Shown piece after piece: positions 20,843 to 31,589 of a DNA stretch of 64,000 bases (positions within the stretch are counted from its first letter, which is position 1; each line of letters begins with the position of its first letter). Below the pieces are notes generated by a model, which saw nothing but the letters and a program-made list of their open reading frames with translations, ran no database searches and was not told the DNA's origin. A program made the position numbers and the translations under genes. Source of the stretch: Mauremys mutica (lineage: Eukaryota > Chordata > Testudines > Geoemydidae); contig NW_025422890.1 of NCBI RefSeq assembly GCF_020497125.1, forward strand, positions 62,001-126,000. Reading direction: 5' to 3'.

Positions 20843-22226
20843 GAAGGAAGATCCAGGGAACTACAGGCCAGTCAGCCTCACCTCAGTCCCTGGAAAAATC
20901 ATGGAACAGGTCCTCAAGGAATCAATTCTGAACCACTTAAAGGAGGGGAAAGTGATCAGGAACAGTCAGCATGGATTCACCAAGGGCAAGTCATACCTGA
21001 CTAACCTAATTGCCTTCTATGACGAGATAACCGGCTCTGTGGATGAGGGGAAAGCAGTGGATGTGCTATTTCTGGACTTTAGCAAATTTGATACAGTCTC
21101 CCACTGTATTCTTGCCAGCAAGTTAAAGAAGTCTGGGCTGGATGAATGGACAGTAAGGTGGATGGAAAACTGGCTAGATGGTCGGGCTCAACGGGTCATG
21201 ATCAATGGTTCCATGTCTAGTTGGCAGCCGGTCTCAAGTGGAGCGCCCCAAGGGTCGGTGCTGGGGCCGGTTTTGTTCAATATCTTCATTAACAATCTGG
21301 AGGATGGTGTGGCCTGCACCCTTAGCAAGTTTGCAGATGACACTAAACTGGGAGGCGTGGTTGATACGCTGGAGGGTAGGGATAGGATACAGAGGGACCT
21401 AGACAAAATAGAGGATTGGGCCAAAAGAAATATGATGAGGTTCAACAAGGAGAAGTGCAGAGTCCTGCACTTAGGACGGAAGAATCCCATGCACTGCTAC
21501 AGACTAGGGACCGAATGGCTGGGCAGCAGTTCTGCAGAAAAGGACCTAGGGGTTACGGTGGACGAAAAGCCGAATATGAGTCAACAGTGTGCCCTTGTTG
21601 CCAAGAAGGCTAATGGCATTTTGGGTTGTATAAGTAGGGGCATTTCAAGCAGATCGAGGGATGTGATCATTCCCCTCTATTCAGCACTGGTGAGGCCTCA
21701 TTTGGAGTACTGTGTCCAGTTTTGGGCCCCACACTACAAGAAGGATGTGGATAAATTGGAGAGAGTCCAGCGGAGGGCAACAAAAATGATTAGGGAGCTG
21801 GAGCACATGACTTATGAGGAGAGGCTGAGGGAACTGGGATTGTTTAGCCTGCAGAAGAGAAGAAGGAGGGGGGATTTGATAGCTGCTTTCAAGTACCTGA
21901 AAGGGGGTTCCAAAGAGGATGGATCTAGACTGTTCTCAGTGGTAGAAGATGACAGAACAAGGAGTAATGGTCTCAAGTTGCAGCGGGGGAGGTTTAGGTT
22001 GGACATTAGGAAAAACTTTTTCACTAGTAGGGTGGTGAAGAACTGGAATGAGTTACCTAGGGAGGTGGTGGAATCTCTTTCCTTAGAGGTTTTTAAGGTC
22101 AGGCTTGACAAAGCCCTGGCTGGGATGATTTAGTTGGGTTTGGTCCTGCTTTGAGCAGGGGCTTGGACTAGATGACCTCCTGAGGTCCCTTCCAACCCTA
22201 AGATTCTATGATTCTGTGATTCTATG
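20843..22226 (+). mobile_element. CR1 LINE, 5'-truncated, reverse transcriptase region open
   Basis: This is the 3' part of the CR1 ORF2 protein, used for target-primed reverse transcription. The frame is open from the truncation point near 20843 to the stop at 22131-22133. It shows [46 protein letters not shown], the catalytic [18 protein letters not shown] and [15 protein letters not shown]. One codon is lost from the [11 protein letters not shown] motif (SKFDT here), next to a catalytic aspartate. The tail ends in ATTCTATGATTCTGTGATTC repeats, the CR1 3' signature. The endonuclease domain is absent, so it is immobile. The mirror copy is 37171-38560. Confidence 0.95.
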
Positions 22227-24080
22227 CTCACTGTTCCTGGTTGGACTCTAATAGAGCGAGTACCAGAGCATCTTAACTTCCATTCACTGTTCCGGTTGGA
22301 CTCTAACAGAATCTTACCTTCCAAATTGGGAAAGAGAGTGTTTTTCCAGTGGCGATTTACCAGCAAGTGTATGTGATGGAGGCATTACAGAGTAGGCAGC
22401 TACTTCACTGCCTCACCCTGTTTGCTTTTCTTTTTCAAAAGCTTTAACCTTAAAGCAAAGCTCACAAATGCTCCAATAAGGACAAACATTGCTTGTTTCA
22501 TAGTAAATATATAAATATGTGGCTGAAAATCCTCATTATTCAGAATAATGTGGAAACTAACACTTTAAAGTGAAGACCCTAGGTTTGATTGTTAATTATT
22601 CATGCCCCCAGTACTAAAACTTCCAAGGATGCTCCAAATTATTAATAAATTGTTTATAAAATTCATTTCAAGTTGAACTTGTTTTTAAGCAATAACCAAG
22701 CTCTCTAATGTTTACAATTACACAATTTTTGGACAACCTTTTTAATGCAAAGACCTGTTTTAAGCCCCGCTTGGACACCAGTTAAATATGGGATAATTAT
22801 GGTTTGAAATGTAGAAAGTAGACAAGGTTAACCATTTTTATGTAGGAATATGACTGAATCTGGTCACATCTGGGCAGTTGTGCATCCCAACAGGCTTGGT
22901 CTCAAAAGCCTGCAAGAGAGGAGATGTGGGAGGAGTGCAAGAGACTCCTACTGTGATACTGGGTGCTAGAGTGATGCAAAAATGGGTGTAACCAGCCTAT
23001 TGATCCATAGGTGTTGAATCCATTTCTGTTCATTCACTGGGGGTGATGCAGAGTAGATTGGAGCGGGAGGCAGGGAGAGCAAGAGCTCACGCCTCAGTAG
23101 AGCTTTGGGAACCGAAGACTCTTTCTTGGGTTATCTCCTGTGCTTGCAGAAGACTCCTCAGGCCAGTGGAGCGGAGCAGGGCAAGAGTCTCAGCCCCAGG
23201 AAGAGCATCTGGAAGAAATGGACCTGCGCAATCTAGACATCCAACTTTCCAGAGGCATGTAACCAAAGATACTCAGTCCTCACCTCTTCCACATCACTGG
23301 GCAAGAGTTCCTGGTCATGGCATGCTAGCCCTGCTCTCTACCTTGCTTCAGCGGATGTGAGCATTCTGGTTAGGGGAGATCTCTGTGGGATAAAGGCAAG
23401 GGGAAAGGACAATAGAATGCTGTGCTCATTTTGGATGTGGGAGCAGCCTGGTGCCTCTTACATATAGCCATGACTGCCTTTGGGACTAGCAATCACCGGA
23501 GCCAACTACCTTTACATTCCCTGCCACTCGCTTGATGTTCTTGGCTTGTGTTTCCTGCAAGGGAGACCTGGTGGAGAATCACTTCAGCTCTGTCCTGAGA
23601 CTGAGCGGGAGCACAGTCTGGCTTTGAGACAGATGTCAGGCAAGATCAGCTGGGAGCTGAGGACTGAGATGAGTGGCAGCGTTAGAGGGGGACTTGAAAG
23701 GGCTATAGCCACCCCTAAATTTGCCTCAACCTTCCTGTATCCACCCATCCCAGCGCAAAAGTAAAATATTAGGGAGACACTTTACTGGTGCTGGCAATGG
23801 CCTCCAGAGCTCGGCGCCTGACCAGAAGCTGCCGTTCTCAGCCCCCCACTTCCCCCATGTCAGAGCCACCAGCTGCATAGGGTGGCTAACTTTCTAATTT
23901 GGGAAAACTGGATGCTGAGCAGTGGAACTTCCCTGCCCCCTGCTGCACCCCGTCTATGAAAGCACTGCTCCTGTTCCTTCTCTTCCCTCAAGGGCCCCCC
24001 TCCCCATCTTCCCCACCCTGTCGCTCGCTGAGCTCCTCACCTCCCTCCCCCCACCAGCTGAGCAGGCCTTGAGGGGCGTG
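22227..24080. other. No gene seen
   Basis: AT-rich then mixed sequence, matched in the mirror arm at about 35293-37170. Open frames (for example 23043-23360) have no recognisable domain. The same one in the mirror arm is kept open, but this is expected from near-identity. Confidence 0.4.
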
Positions 24081-25149
24081 GTGGCTTGGATCACAGAAAC
24101 ACCCCTGGGCACTGCCACCTGTTGTACCAAGACTACTCCAGCACCCTGTCTTGTTGAGCCAGACATGCCCATCTGCTCCAGCACAGACCCAGGGTCTGAA
24201 CCACATGCCCCAAAGCTGCAGACTTAACCTGAAAGCAACTTACGGAAGTGTTCCTGTCTTTAACACACAGAAGTTTTTACCCTAAAGCTTATTCAGGGTA
24301 AACGCAAAAATTGTTCACCTGCTATAACACTGATAGAGTGATATGCACAGCTGTTTGCCAGCCGACATACTCTGGGTTAATTAATAAGTAAAAAGTGATT
24401 TTATTAAATACAGCTAGTAGGATTTAAGTGGTTCCAAGTAGGAGCAGACAGAACAAAGCAAATTACCAAGTAAAATAAAATAAAACACGCAAATCTAAGT
24501 CTACTACAGTAATACAACTGAATACAGATAAAAATCTCACCTTCAGAGATGTTCCGTACGTTTCTTTCACAGACTTGACGCCTTTCCAGTCTGGGCACGA
24601 TCCTTACCGTCTGGTCCAGCCTTTGTTCCAGCTCAGGTGGTAGCTAGGGGTTGCCTCATGATGGCTGTTCCGTTTGTTCTGTTCCACCCATTGATACATC
24701 TTTTGCATGAGGCGCGAATCCTTTGTCCCTCTCTGGGTTCCCAGCCCTCCCTCTCAATGGAAAGATGGATTCCACTTCAGGTGATAGGCTCACATGTCAC
24801 TGTAAGACTTCATTGCCCATTTGCCAGCACACATGTCTACAGGGAGACTTACAAGTAAAACACACCCGGATGCAGACAATCGTCATGGTTAATGGGAGCC
24901 ATCCAGATTCCAAACCACCATTAATGGCCCAAATTTTGCATAAGTACAATAGGCCCTCAGCGTTATATTTCATATTTCTAGAGACAGAGACAAGACTGGT
25001 ACATTTATACAAATAGGGTGAACACACGAGATTATAAGCTTTGTAATGATACTTAACAAAGAGACCTTTTAAATGAAACATGTTACAGTTACATTATAAT
25101 TAAACTCATCAGCATAGTTTCATAAAGTCATATAGGGTACAATTTCACA
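24081..25149 (-). mobile_element. Solo LTR, about 1.07 kb
   Basis: On the minus strand it begins TGTGAAATTGTACCCTATA, contains TGTAACATGTTTCATTTAAA, the polyadenylation block TTTAATAAAATCACTTTTTA and CAGACCCTGGGTCTG, and ends near GTGATCCAAGCCAC. I recognise it as an abundant turtle LTR from memory. No internal region adjoins it. It is the reverse of 34186-35292. A 38-base block around CCTGAATACGC...AGAACCCATTG in the mirror copy is missing here. Confidence 0.7.
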
Positions 25150-25199
25150 AGCGGTAAGTAGGGTAGGATGGAGAGGGAAAGCTGTGCTCTGGATGTGTG

Positions 25200-25435
25200 T
25201 GAATGTGGTAGGAAGCGGGAGGGACAGCCACAGTTGGGGGGGTTGACTAGGGCAGGACGCTGGAGGTACAGCGGCTCTCCCAAGCTCGGGATCTGTGTGT
25301 GACTGGGGCAGGATGATGGAGGTACAGCTGTTCTCTCAAGCTCAGGATGTGTGTGTGACTGGTGCAGGACGCTGGGGGTACAGCTGTTCTCCCAGCGTCG
25401 GGGGGGGGGCTGTGTGTGTGACCTGGGGGTCACAC
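25200..25435. repeat. Minisatellite of about 57-60 bp
   Basis: Three to four copies of a unit containing TGTGTGTGACTGGGGCAGGA and GGAGGTACAGCTGTTCTC. The array ends at a poly-G run. The mirror copy lies at 33906-34140, and related units occur in the loop at 30990-31100. Confidence 0.75.
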
Positions 25436-27765
25436 CCCCGATGAGTCAAAGCCCTGAGGTTGCCTTAGCAGCTACTCTCCTGCAAAATAACGAGGCAGGC
25501 AAATTAGCGCCAGTAGCATATGAATGTAAAAACACTTCAAGGTGCTGAATTAAATTTTGATCCTTGTGAGCCTGATTGTTTATCAGCTGTTTGGGCAATC
25601 CAGTCTTTTGACCCGCTCACGAGCACAGCCCTGATCACAATTCAAAGTACTCATACCCCACTCAACTATATCTTATCTGACAAACTGATAGGAACAGGGT
25701 CTCCAATACACCTGTGGCTCAATGAACCCTCATTCTGATCAATATAGGGATCGTTAGCGAAACCGTATCTAAGCCCGATTTATTGACTCACACTTTAATT
25801 GAAAAGGAACTAAGCATGAATGTCCGAGATTACTTTAGAACAAAAAATTGCACTGGTGGAGGCACCCTCCTTAAGGGCAGGAGAAACAGATCTGGTTTAC
25901 TGATGGCAGCTCAGTAGTAATTAAGGGGAAACGGTATAGTAAATATGCTGCCATAAACCTATGGAAGGAAGTGAATCAAGGACATTTAGATCATGGCTCA
26001 GCGCAACATGCAGAGCTTCATGTCATATATCATGTTTTTAAATGATATTGACGCTTTCCCGGACCAATTTATATCTATGCAGACAGGGATTTTTGCGAGA
26101 AAGACATACAGGATTGGATAGTTGACTGGCAACGAAATCATTGGGAGGGAGCAGATGGGAAGGAGCTAGCATACCTAGGAGAATGGGAATGTATCCATTC
26201 TTGGATGGCAAGGAACCCCAGTCAGTTACAAAGCCCACAGCAGGGAGTGAAGTGTGGAACCGCCGAGGCGATGCTATCACCCAGCGGCAAACAGAGCAAT
26301 TGCTACTAGAAGCCAGGAACGCGCCTGATCTCATTTCTGCTACGCTGCTGCCATCTAGCGATGTGAGTGATAATTGCAACCAAACTCTGGGGAAAACGGC
26401 GAGGCAGAAGCTGACTGAAGCGGCACATCAGTTCACGCATGACGGGACAGAAGCGTCCTAAGAAGGCTAAGGCAGTAGCAGACTGAGACGTTATGTAAGA
26501 TGATGTGAGTACATGGGTGCAAAATTGTGTGCACTAAGCAAAAGCTCGTCCTTCGCACTGGCAACCAATGATGCACCTGGGACCATGGCATAATATACAG
26601 ATGGATTTCATTGATAAGCTGCCGAGAAGAAACGAAGGATTCCAGTATTTGTTGGTTAGTATAGATTCATTTTCAGGATGGGTGGACGCATTCCCCACTA
26701 GGGCTAATAGTGCTAGAACTGCAGCTAAAAGGCTTTTCACTGAAGTGTATGGTTATGGAACTCCTGAGACTCAGAGAATGAAAGTGCATTTGGGGGGCAA
26801 ATTTTAACGATAATGTTACAAGCCCTAGAGAGCAGCCAGAAATGCCACATTCCATACTGACCCCCTGTCCTCTGTTCAGGAAAGAAGAATAAATAGCACT
26901 ATTAAAGAGGTATTGTGAAAAGTAATATACCATACTGGTATATATATGGCCTGAGCATCTGCTAGCTGCCACTCACAGTAATAGTGTGAGAACCCTAAGA
27001 TCCAACCATGCCAGATTAATTTCAGTCAAACAATTAAGTTAATGATTGAGCCTGCACATTTTACTATACACCCCCCCCAAGGAGCATCCCACACAAGTCC
27101 AGAATGATTATTTCCAATGGTTAAAACAATTACAGGAGGCTGAAACCTCATTACAGTTCAGGATCAATAAGGTTATTGGATATATTAATAAGACAATGCA
27201 AAAACAAAGAACTAATCAGCGCACTTTATGGGAAGCTAGAGATCAGGTAACATTTTAAATTGAGTAAGAACGATCACACCTTAGAATCTAAATAGATACG
27301 TCTACATTCCTTAGTTGACCATCTCTCTCCGCTAGTATAGTGATAAATTTAAAAGGGTTACATATTATCCCAGATCAAACTATTTTCTGAATAGCATGCG
27401 CTTCATCCTTTTTAGGTGCCACTGTCATCTGATCCTGTAGAAGAACTCTGGAGAGCGTCAGCTGATTGCTTCCAGCTGTAATATTGGTATCATCAACTAA
27501 TTAACAGTGTTATTTCCCTTTCAAAACCTGCACACGCGTTTCCAGAGGAACACTGGTGGAAGCTGACTGAAGGACACAAAGAAGATGATATTATTTTGGG
27601 GATTTCTGGCACAGTTATTCACTTTGGGAACGTTAAATGTACATTGGAGATCCGGTGCTTTTATTTCACCACTGAAAAGCAGTACTAAATTATACCACTA
27701 TCTAACTATGTGTTACATGGGTCCTTTGAGTTACTTACTGGATAAACATCACACCCTGTGACCGT
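25436..27765 (+). pseudogene. Endogenous retrovirus fragment: RT connection, RNase H, integrase, env start; broken
   Basis: In order, broken frames show the RT-connection region (SPEVALAATLLQNNEAGKL, then AVWAIQSFDP), an RNase H with its WFTDGSSVV start near 25885, and an integrase core near 26590-26770 (MDFIDKLP, then SIDSFSGWVDAFPTRAN). A later integrase tail lies near 27050-27255 and a hydrophobic env-like signal near 27590-27640. The RT palm with its YxDD motif, gag and flanking LTRs are absent. Frameshifts and stops separate every block. The integrase core style suggests a gammaretrovirus- or epsilonretrovirus-like class, with moderate certainty. It is not functional. Confidence 0.75.
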
Positions 27766-27954
27766 GACGGTATATTGGAGTTGAGCACACCTTCCCAGCC
27801 TCCAATAGATTACAATCGAGATTGTCAATGAAACGTTTAGACTAGGTAATGAAATGATTAAACCTCACACCTTGTCAAAGTGTCTGAAATGGGCTATCTT
27901 GAGTATCGCTTCAAAAGCTTGTCCCCTCGTGTTAATGAATTAGCCTCTTAGAGT

Positions 27955-28120
27955 TGTCAGGAAACCCGCCCCCAACCTTTTCATGCTCTCTGTATGTCTA
28001 TATAGCCTTACTATATGTTCCAGTCTATGCATCCGATGAAGTGGGTTGTAGCCCACGGAAGCTTATACTCAAATACATTTGTTCGACTCTAAGGTGCCAC
28101 GAGCACTCCTGTTCTTTTAT
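27955..28120 (+). mobile_element. Penelope-type tail, single copy
   Basis: Contains GCATCCGATGAAGTGGGTTG, CCCACGGAAGCTTAT and CTAAGGTGCCACGAGCACTC, the same tail type as 14385-14624 but from a different subfamily and not inverted. The hammerhead-like GAAA is changed to GGAA here. Confidence 0.6.
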
Positions 28121-28377
28121 TAAAAAATTCAGTAGCGTCACTAGATGGCGATGCTGCATCACTGACCACCAACTTCAATGAACAGAACTGCATGGGACAA
28201 AAAGAGCTCGAGGGTTTAACGCTCAGATCCGCGTCTGCGCTCCTCTGGTCTCGCCTCTCACGTTGGCACCAGTATCGTAACCCTGACCTCTCACGTCAAC
28301 TAGCACAATTCCCGTATCTTCCAGCTTTCTAAGACGCATATTTGTCATACTAGCTCCTGTAGTAGCAGAAATAATAG

Positions 28378-28449
28378 GGTACCGTATCGGCGGGTAGCCA
28401 TCAATTTTTCAGGGGTCAATATATCACGTCTCATATATCGATCCCCAAA
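28378..28449 (-). mobile_element. Foldback MITE fragment
   Basis: ACCGTATCGGCGGGTAGC, then CAATATATCACGTCTC and ATATATCGATCCCC. This corresponds to the inverse of the right third of the element at 12736-13018, with the CTAGATGAGACGC loop partly deleted. Confidence 0.55.
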
Positions 28450-28489
28450 AGCAAGAAACTTCTCTGGGGAATCTTCCTTTGAAAACCAA

Positions 28490-29780
28490 TCGGCTGCACG
28501 GCTAATGGCTTTGTAGAGGTTTGTTTGCGAGAGAGATTAAAAAAGAGAAATTAATTCCTGAGCTATGCTATTGACAAATTTATCAAGGACTCATGCCGCA
28601 AACCCCATTTGGATGCACTGGTAATGGTTTGTAAGCGATGGGTTCGTTAGTAAGACAAAAAAAGAGAATTTTGAACCTGATCTGTCCTAGGGCTGAATTT
28701 CACGAAGACTAATGCTTCAGAACCCGTTAGGCTGAATTGCTAATGCTTTGGAACTTATCTATTCATGTCAAAGCGGACAAATGAGCAATTCATTCGTGAG
28801 CTCAGCTAGTGATAAATAGCTCAAGAAAACATCCTCTAAAAGCAATAACGATTTACTTCTCCAAGTTTGGAAGAGATCTGTTCGTGACACAGATGAAAAA
28901 GCAGGTTTTGTTCCTGAGCTGAGGGAGGGACAAACGTCTCACGGAATAACGGTTCAAAAGCTGTGAGGATGCACTGCTAATGGTTTGGAAGAGACCGGTT
29001 CGAGAGAAATGGGACAAATGAGAAAGTTATTCCTGATATTTGCTACTGACAAATTTCTCAAGGAACTCTCGTCTAGAAATCTGTAAGCTGCACTGCTACT
29101 GTTTATTAAGAGACGGGATGGTGAGAAAGACAAAAGAGGACTTCATTATTTCTGACCTGTGCTAGGGATAAATTGCTCAAGCTATCATGCTTTAAAAGCC
29201 CTATGGTTTGGAAGAGAGCTGGTCAAAAGAGAAATTCATTATAATCTTCGCTAGGTATCTGCTTTTTTAAAACGTTAGGATGCACTGAGCTGTGCTACTG
29301 ACAAATTTCTCAAGGACATGCTTGAATAGGCACTAGTAAGCACTGCTGCTGATTTGGAAGTGCTCTGTTCATGACAAAGCGGAAAAAAAGGCTATTCGTT
29401 CGTGAGCTCTGCTAGTGCTAAAAGTCTCAAGGAACCATAATCCAAAAGCCATTAGGATTTAGTTCTTTACGTTTCGCAGAGATCTGTTGGTGAGAAAGAC
29501 GAAAAAGAGAATTTTGTTTCTGCTCTGAGGAAGGCACAAATGTCTCAAGGAATCACGATCAAAAGCCACGAGGATGCACTGCTAATGGTTTGGAAGTGGT
29601 CTGTTCATGAGCTCAGACGAGAATTTCATTGGTAAGCTGTGCTAGGATCACCTTCTCTATAGCCTTTTGGCTGCAGTGCTATTGACTTCTAAGAGATTTG
29701 TTTGTGATTCAGCGGAAAAATGAAAGCTCTTTTTTCTCTTAAAGAGCGTTAACCTTCTGAAAAGTAATTTGCTGTTTTTG
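28490..29780 (+). repeat. Diverged tandem repeat, period about 118 bp
   Basis: The anchor GGATGCACTGCTAATGGTTT recurs, with changes, near 28493, 28611, 28730, 28846, 28966, 29086, 29202, 29336, 29452, 29570 and 29668, a spacing mostly of 116-120 bases. Each unit continues with GAAGAGATCTGTTCGTGA, an A-rich AAAAGAGAATTT, CCTGAGCT, GTGCTAGTGACAAAT and CTCAAGGAATCATG. Some units are shortened. I do not recognise the family. There is no open frame. Confidence 0.8.
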
Positions 29781-30398
29781 TCGGTCAGTCAATTTCCTTT
29801 AAAAACCAATCCTGTACGTTTCCTGGCACTTTCCTTATCATGGCATTACATGTGTTTCAGCAGCTTGTCTTGTTTTCATGCTTTCATTACCAAGGCTAAA
29901 TCTTCCGTAATACAGATAGCGTGATCGAAGAACGCCGCTGAGGCTAAGGGATAATGAGCGCTAAGCCCTCCCTCTGTGTGAAATCATGGCTCCAGTGAAG
30001 TCTATTTCAAAATTCGCTCTTTGGCTTATTTCCTGCCGAGAGTCACCACGAAGGAATCTGAAATCCTTTCGGACGATTATACCGTGAGAAATTTGTCTCC
30101 AGCCTTGATCAGGAATGAATGTCGAAGGCTGACGGAGTAAGGCTCCAATAAGTCGGCCACAGCACTCATCGTCGCGTTTCTCAGTTTGGTCATTTTCACA
30201 AAGCGCTCGCTACCAAACCACCAGGAGAGATTTCTCATGGCTTTTACACGAAGACTCCATGAGTAATTAGTCACTGGCACTGACGAGGAATGGATTGCTA
30301 TTTGGTAATTTTATCATACCCGATCTCTACCAAACCAGCAGCAGCTAATTCTAACGACTGTTAGAGTAACATTCCGTGAGACGTCTGTCACTAGCCCG
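29781..30398. other. No gene seen
   Basis: Mixed sequence with CpGs but no recognised element. An ACCAAACCA motif occurs twice (about 30213 and 30331). It may be a further diverged part of the tandem repeat; I cannot show this. Confidence 0.35.
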
Positions 30399-30960
30399 GT
30401 GGTAGGGCTGAGGTGGGCTAGAAGGAAAATTTGGGGGACTACGTCAGAGGTGGGCGAGCGGAGCCGGGCAGTGTGCGGCAGCTGCGCTGCTACGGGGAGG
30501 GTCGCTGCAGCGCTGTGGGCTCCTCAGCGTGCGGACGCCCTTCGACTCCTTGCAGCCCTTAGTATCAACAGAGCCGTTGGAGAGCAGGGGCCAGGGTGTT
30601 TCAGTCGGGCTTGCTATATGGAGACTTGGACCTTCTACCTGCCCTGGTTAGTGACCCCCAACGTGTGGAGACATGGCCAGTGGTCTTCTCTTGGCACCCC
30701 AGCCCCTTGCTCGGGCTCAGGTCTGCACCGCTGCTGGAGTAGGGCTGCCAGATCTCCGCTGGAAAACGGTACCTGCAGGGTGCGATCAGTAGTACCGAGT
30801 AACTCTCCACAATCGGGCAGGAAGAGCAGCTGCTGCGGGAGCAGCTCTCAGGAACTGCCCAGCTCAGTCAGCGAGCGGTACCGGTGGGCTGCACTCGGGG
30901 GAGGGCGCCTGACCTGCGAAACATTTGCAGAGCAGGGCATGTGGCCAGGTGACTTCTGAG
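30399..30960 (+). other. CpG-rich stretch with a 186-codon open frame, unknown
   Basis: A GC- and CpG-rich block with an open frame on the plus strand from an ATG at 30399. The translation has no domain, signal or repeat I recognise, and its composition is what GC-rich DNA gives by chance. It may be a CpG island, a processed-gene remnant or part of an unrecognised transposon. Confidence 0.3.
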
Positions 30961-31589
30961 ACCCCCCCCTTTCCAGCTTCCTTTGTTCCCCGCTCCTGGA
31001 GCTCGGGTCTCCCTCCCACATCCTGCTCCAGTCACACACAATCCAACCATGGAAGAACAGCAGTACCCGTATCGTCCTGCCCAGGTCACACACAGAGTAA
31101 ACTTTATGGCCCTATATTACACGTATTGTGATGTGCCCCATGGGGGTCACGTGTATACATTGGATTGGTGGGCCTTGTACCACCCAGCATATCAAAGGGA
31201 GGGATAGCACAGTAGATATGTGTTGGAAGGAAGGATTTGGACCATGCTTCACATATGACGGCGCTCTATTGTGCACATTCAGGCCATGTTAGAGTCAAAT
31301 TATTCCTGGTCCAGTTTATTGAAAGGTGTAGTTTTACTTGCCTCTCTATGGGCGCCTGCATCTTAAGCAAATGAGGATGTGTTGCTTTTATGGTTGTGGA
31401 CCATTTAAAACTAGACTGTTGTATTTCCTACCAATTTAGTTCCATTCACTCATACTTTTATTGTCAGAGTCGCTAGGGGTCCTGGTTTAAAAGGTGGAAA
31501 TCCAGGAAGAACGGGTTGACAATGGATTGTAATCTATTGGAGGCTGGGTAGGTGTGCTCAACTCCAATATACCGTCTCGGTCACAGGGT

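Larger units (their letters stand above)
16154..27827 (+). repeat. Inverted repeat 1, left arm
   Basis: Reading right to left on the other strand, the sequence from 41963 to 31530 repeats this arm with scattered substitutions and indels. Matching landmarks are the tRNA-Asn-like sequence, foldback MITE, LTR with nested MITE, CR1 LINE, minus-strand LTR, 57-bp minisatellite and retroviral pol. Two blocks of the left arm have no partner on the right: about 18132-18477 and about 18757-19607. The mirror point is near 29680. Confidence 0.95.
27828..31529. other. Loop of inverted repeat 1 (single-copy spacer)
   Basis: About 3.7 kb between the arms with no mirror partner. It holds a Penelope-type tail, a foldback-MITE fragment, a 118-bp tandem repeat, a stretch with no recognised feature (29781-30398), a CpG-rich stretch and minisatellite-like units near 30990-31100. 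Confidence 0.85.

Noticed and set aside
28490..29780. CRISPR-like regular spacing
   Set aside because: The repeats are long, diverged and contiguous, without unique spacers, in vertebrate DNA; this is a tandem repeat.
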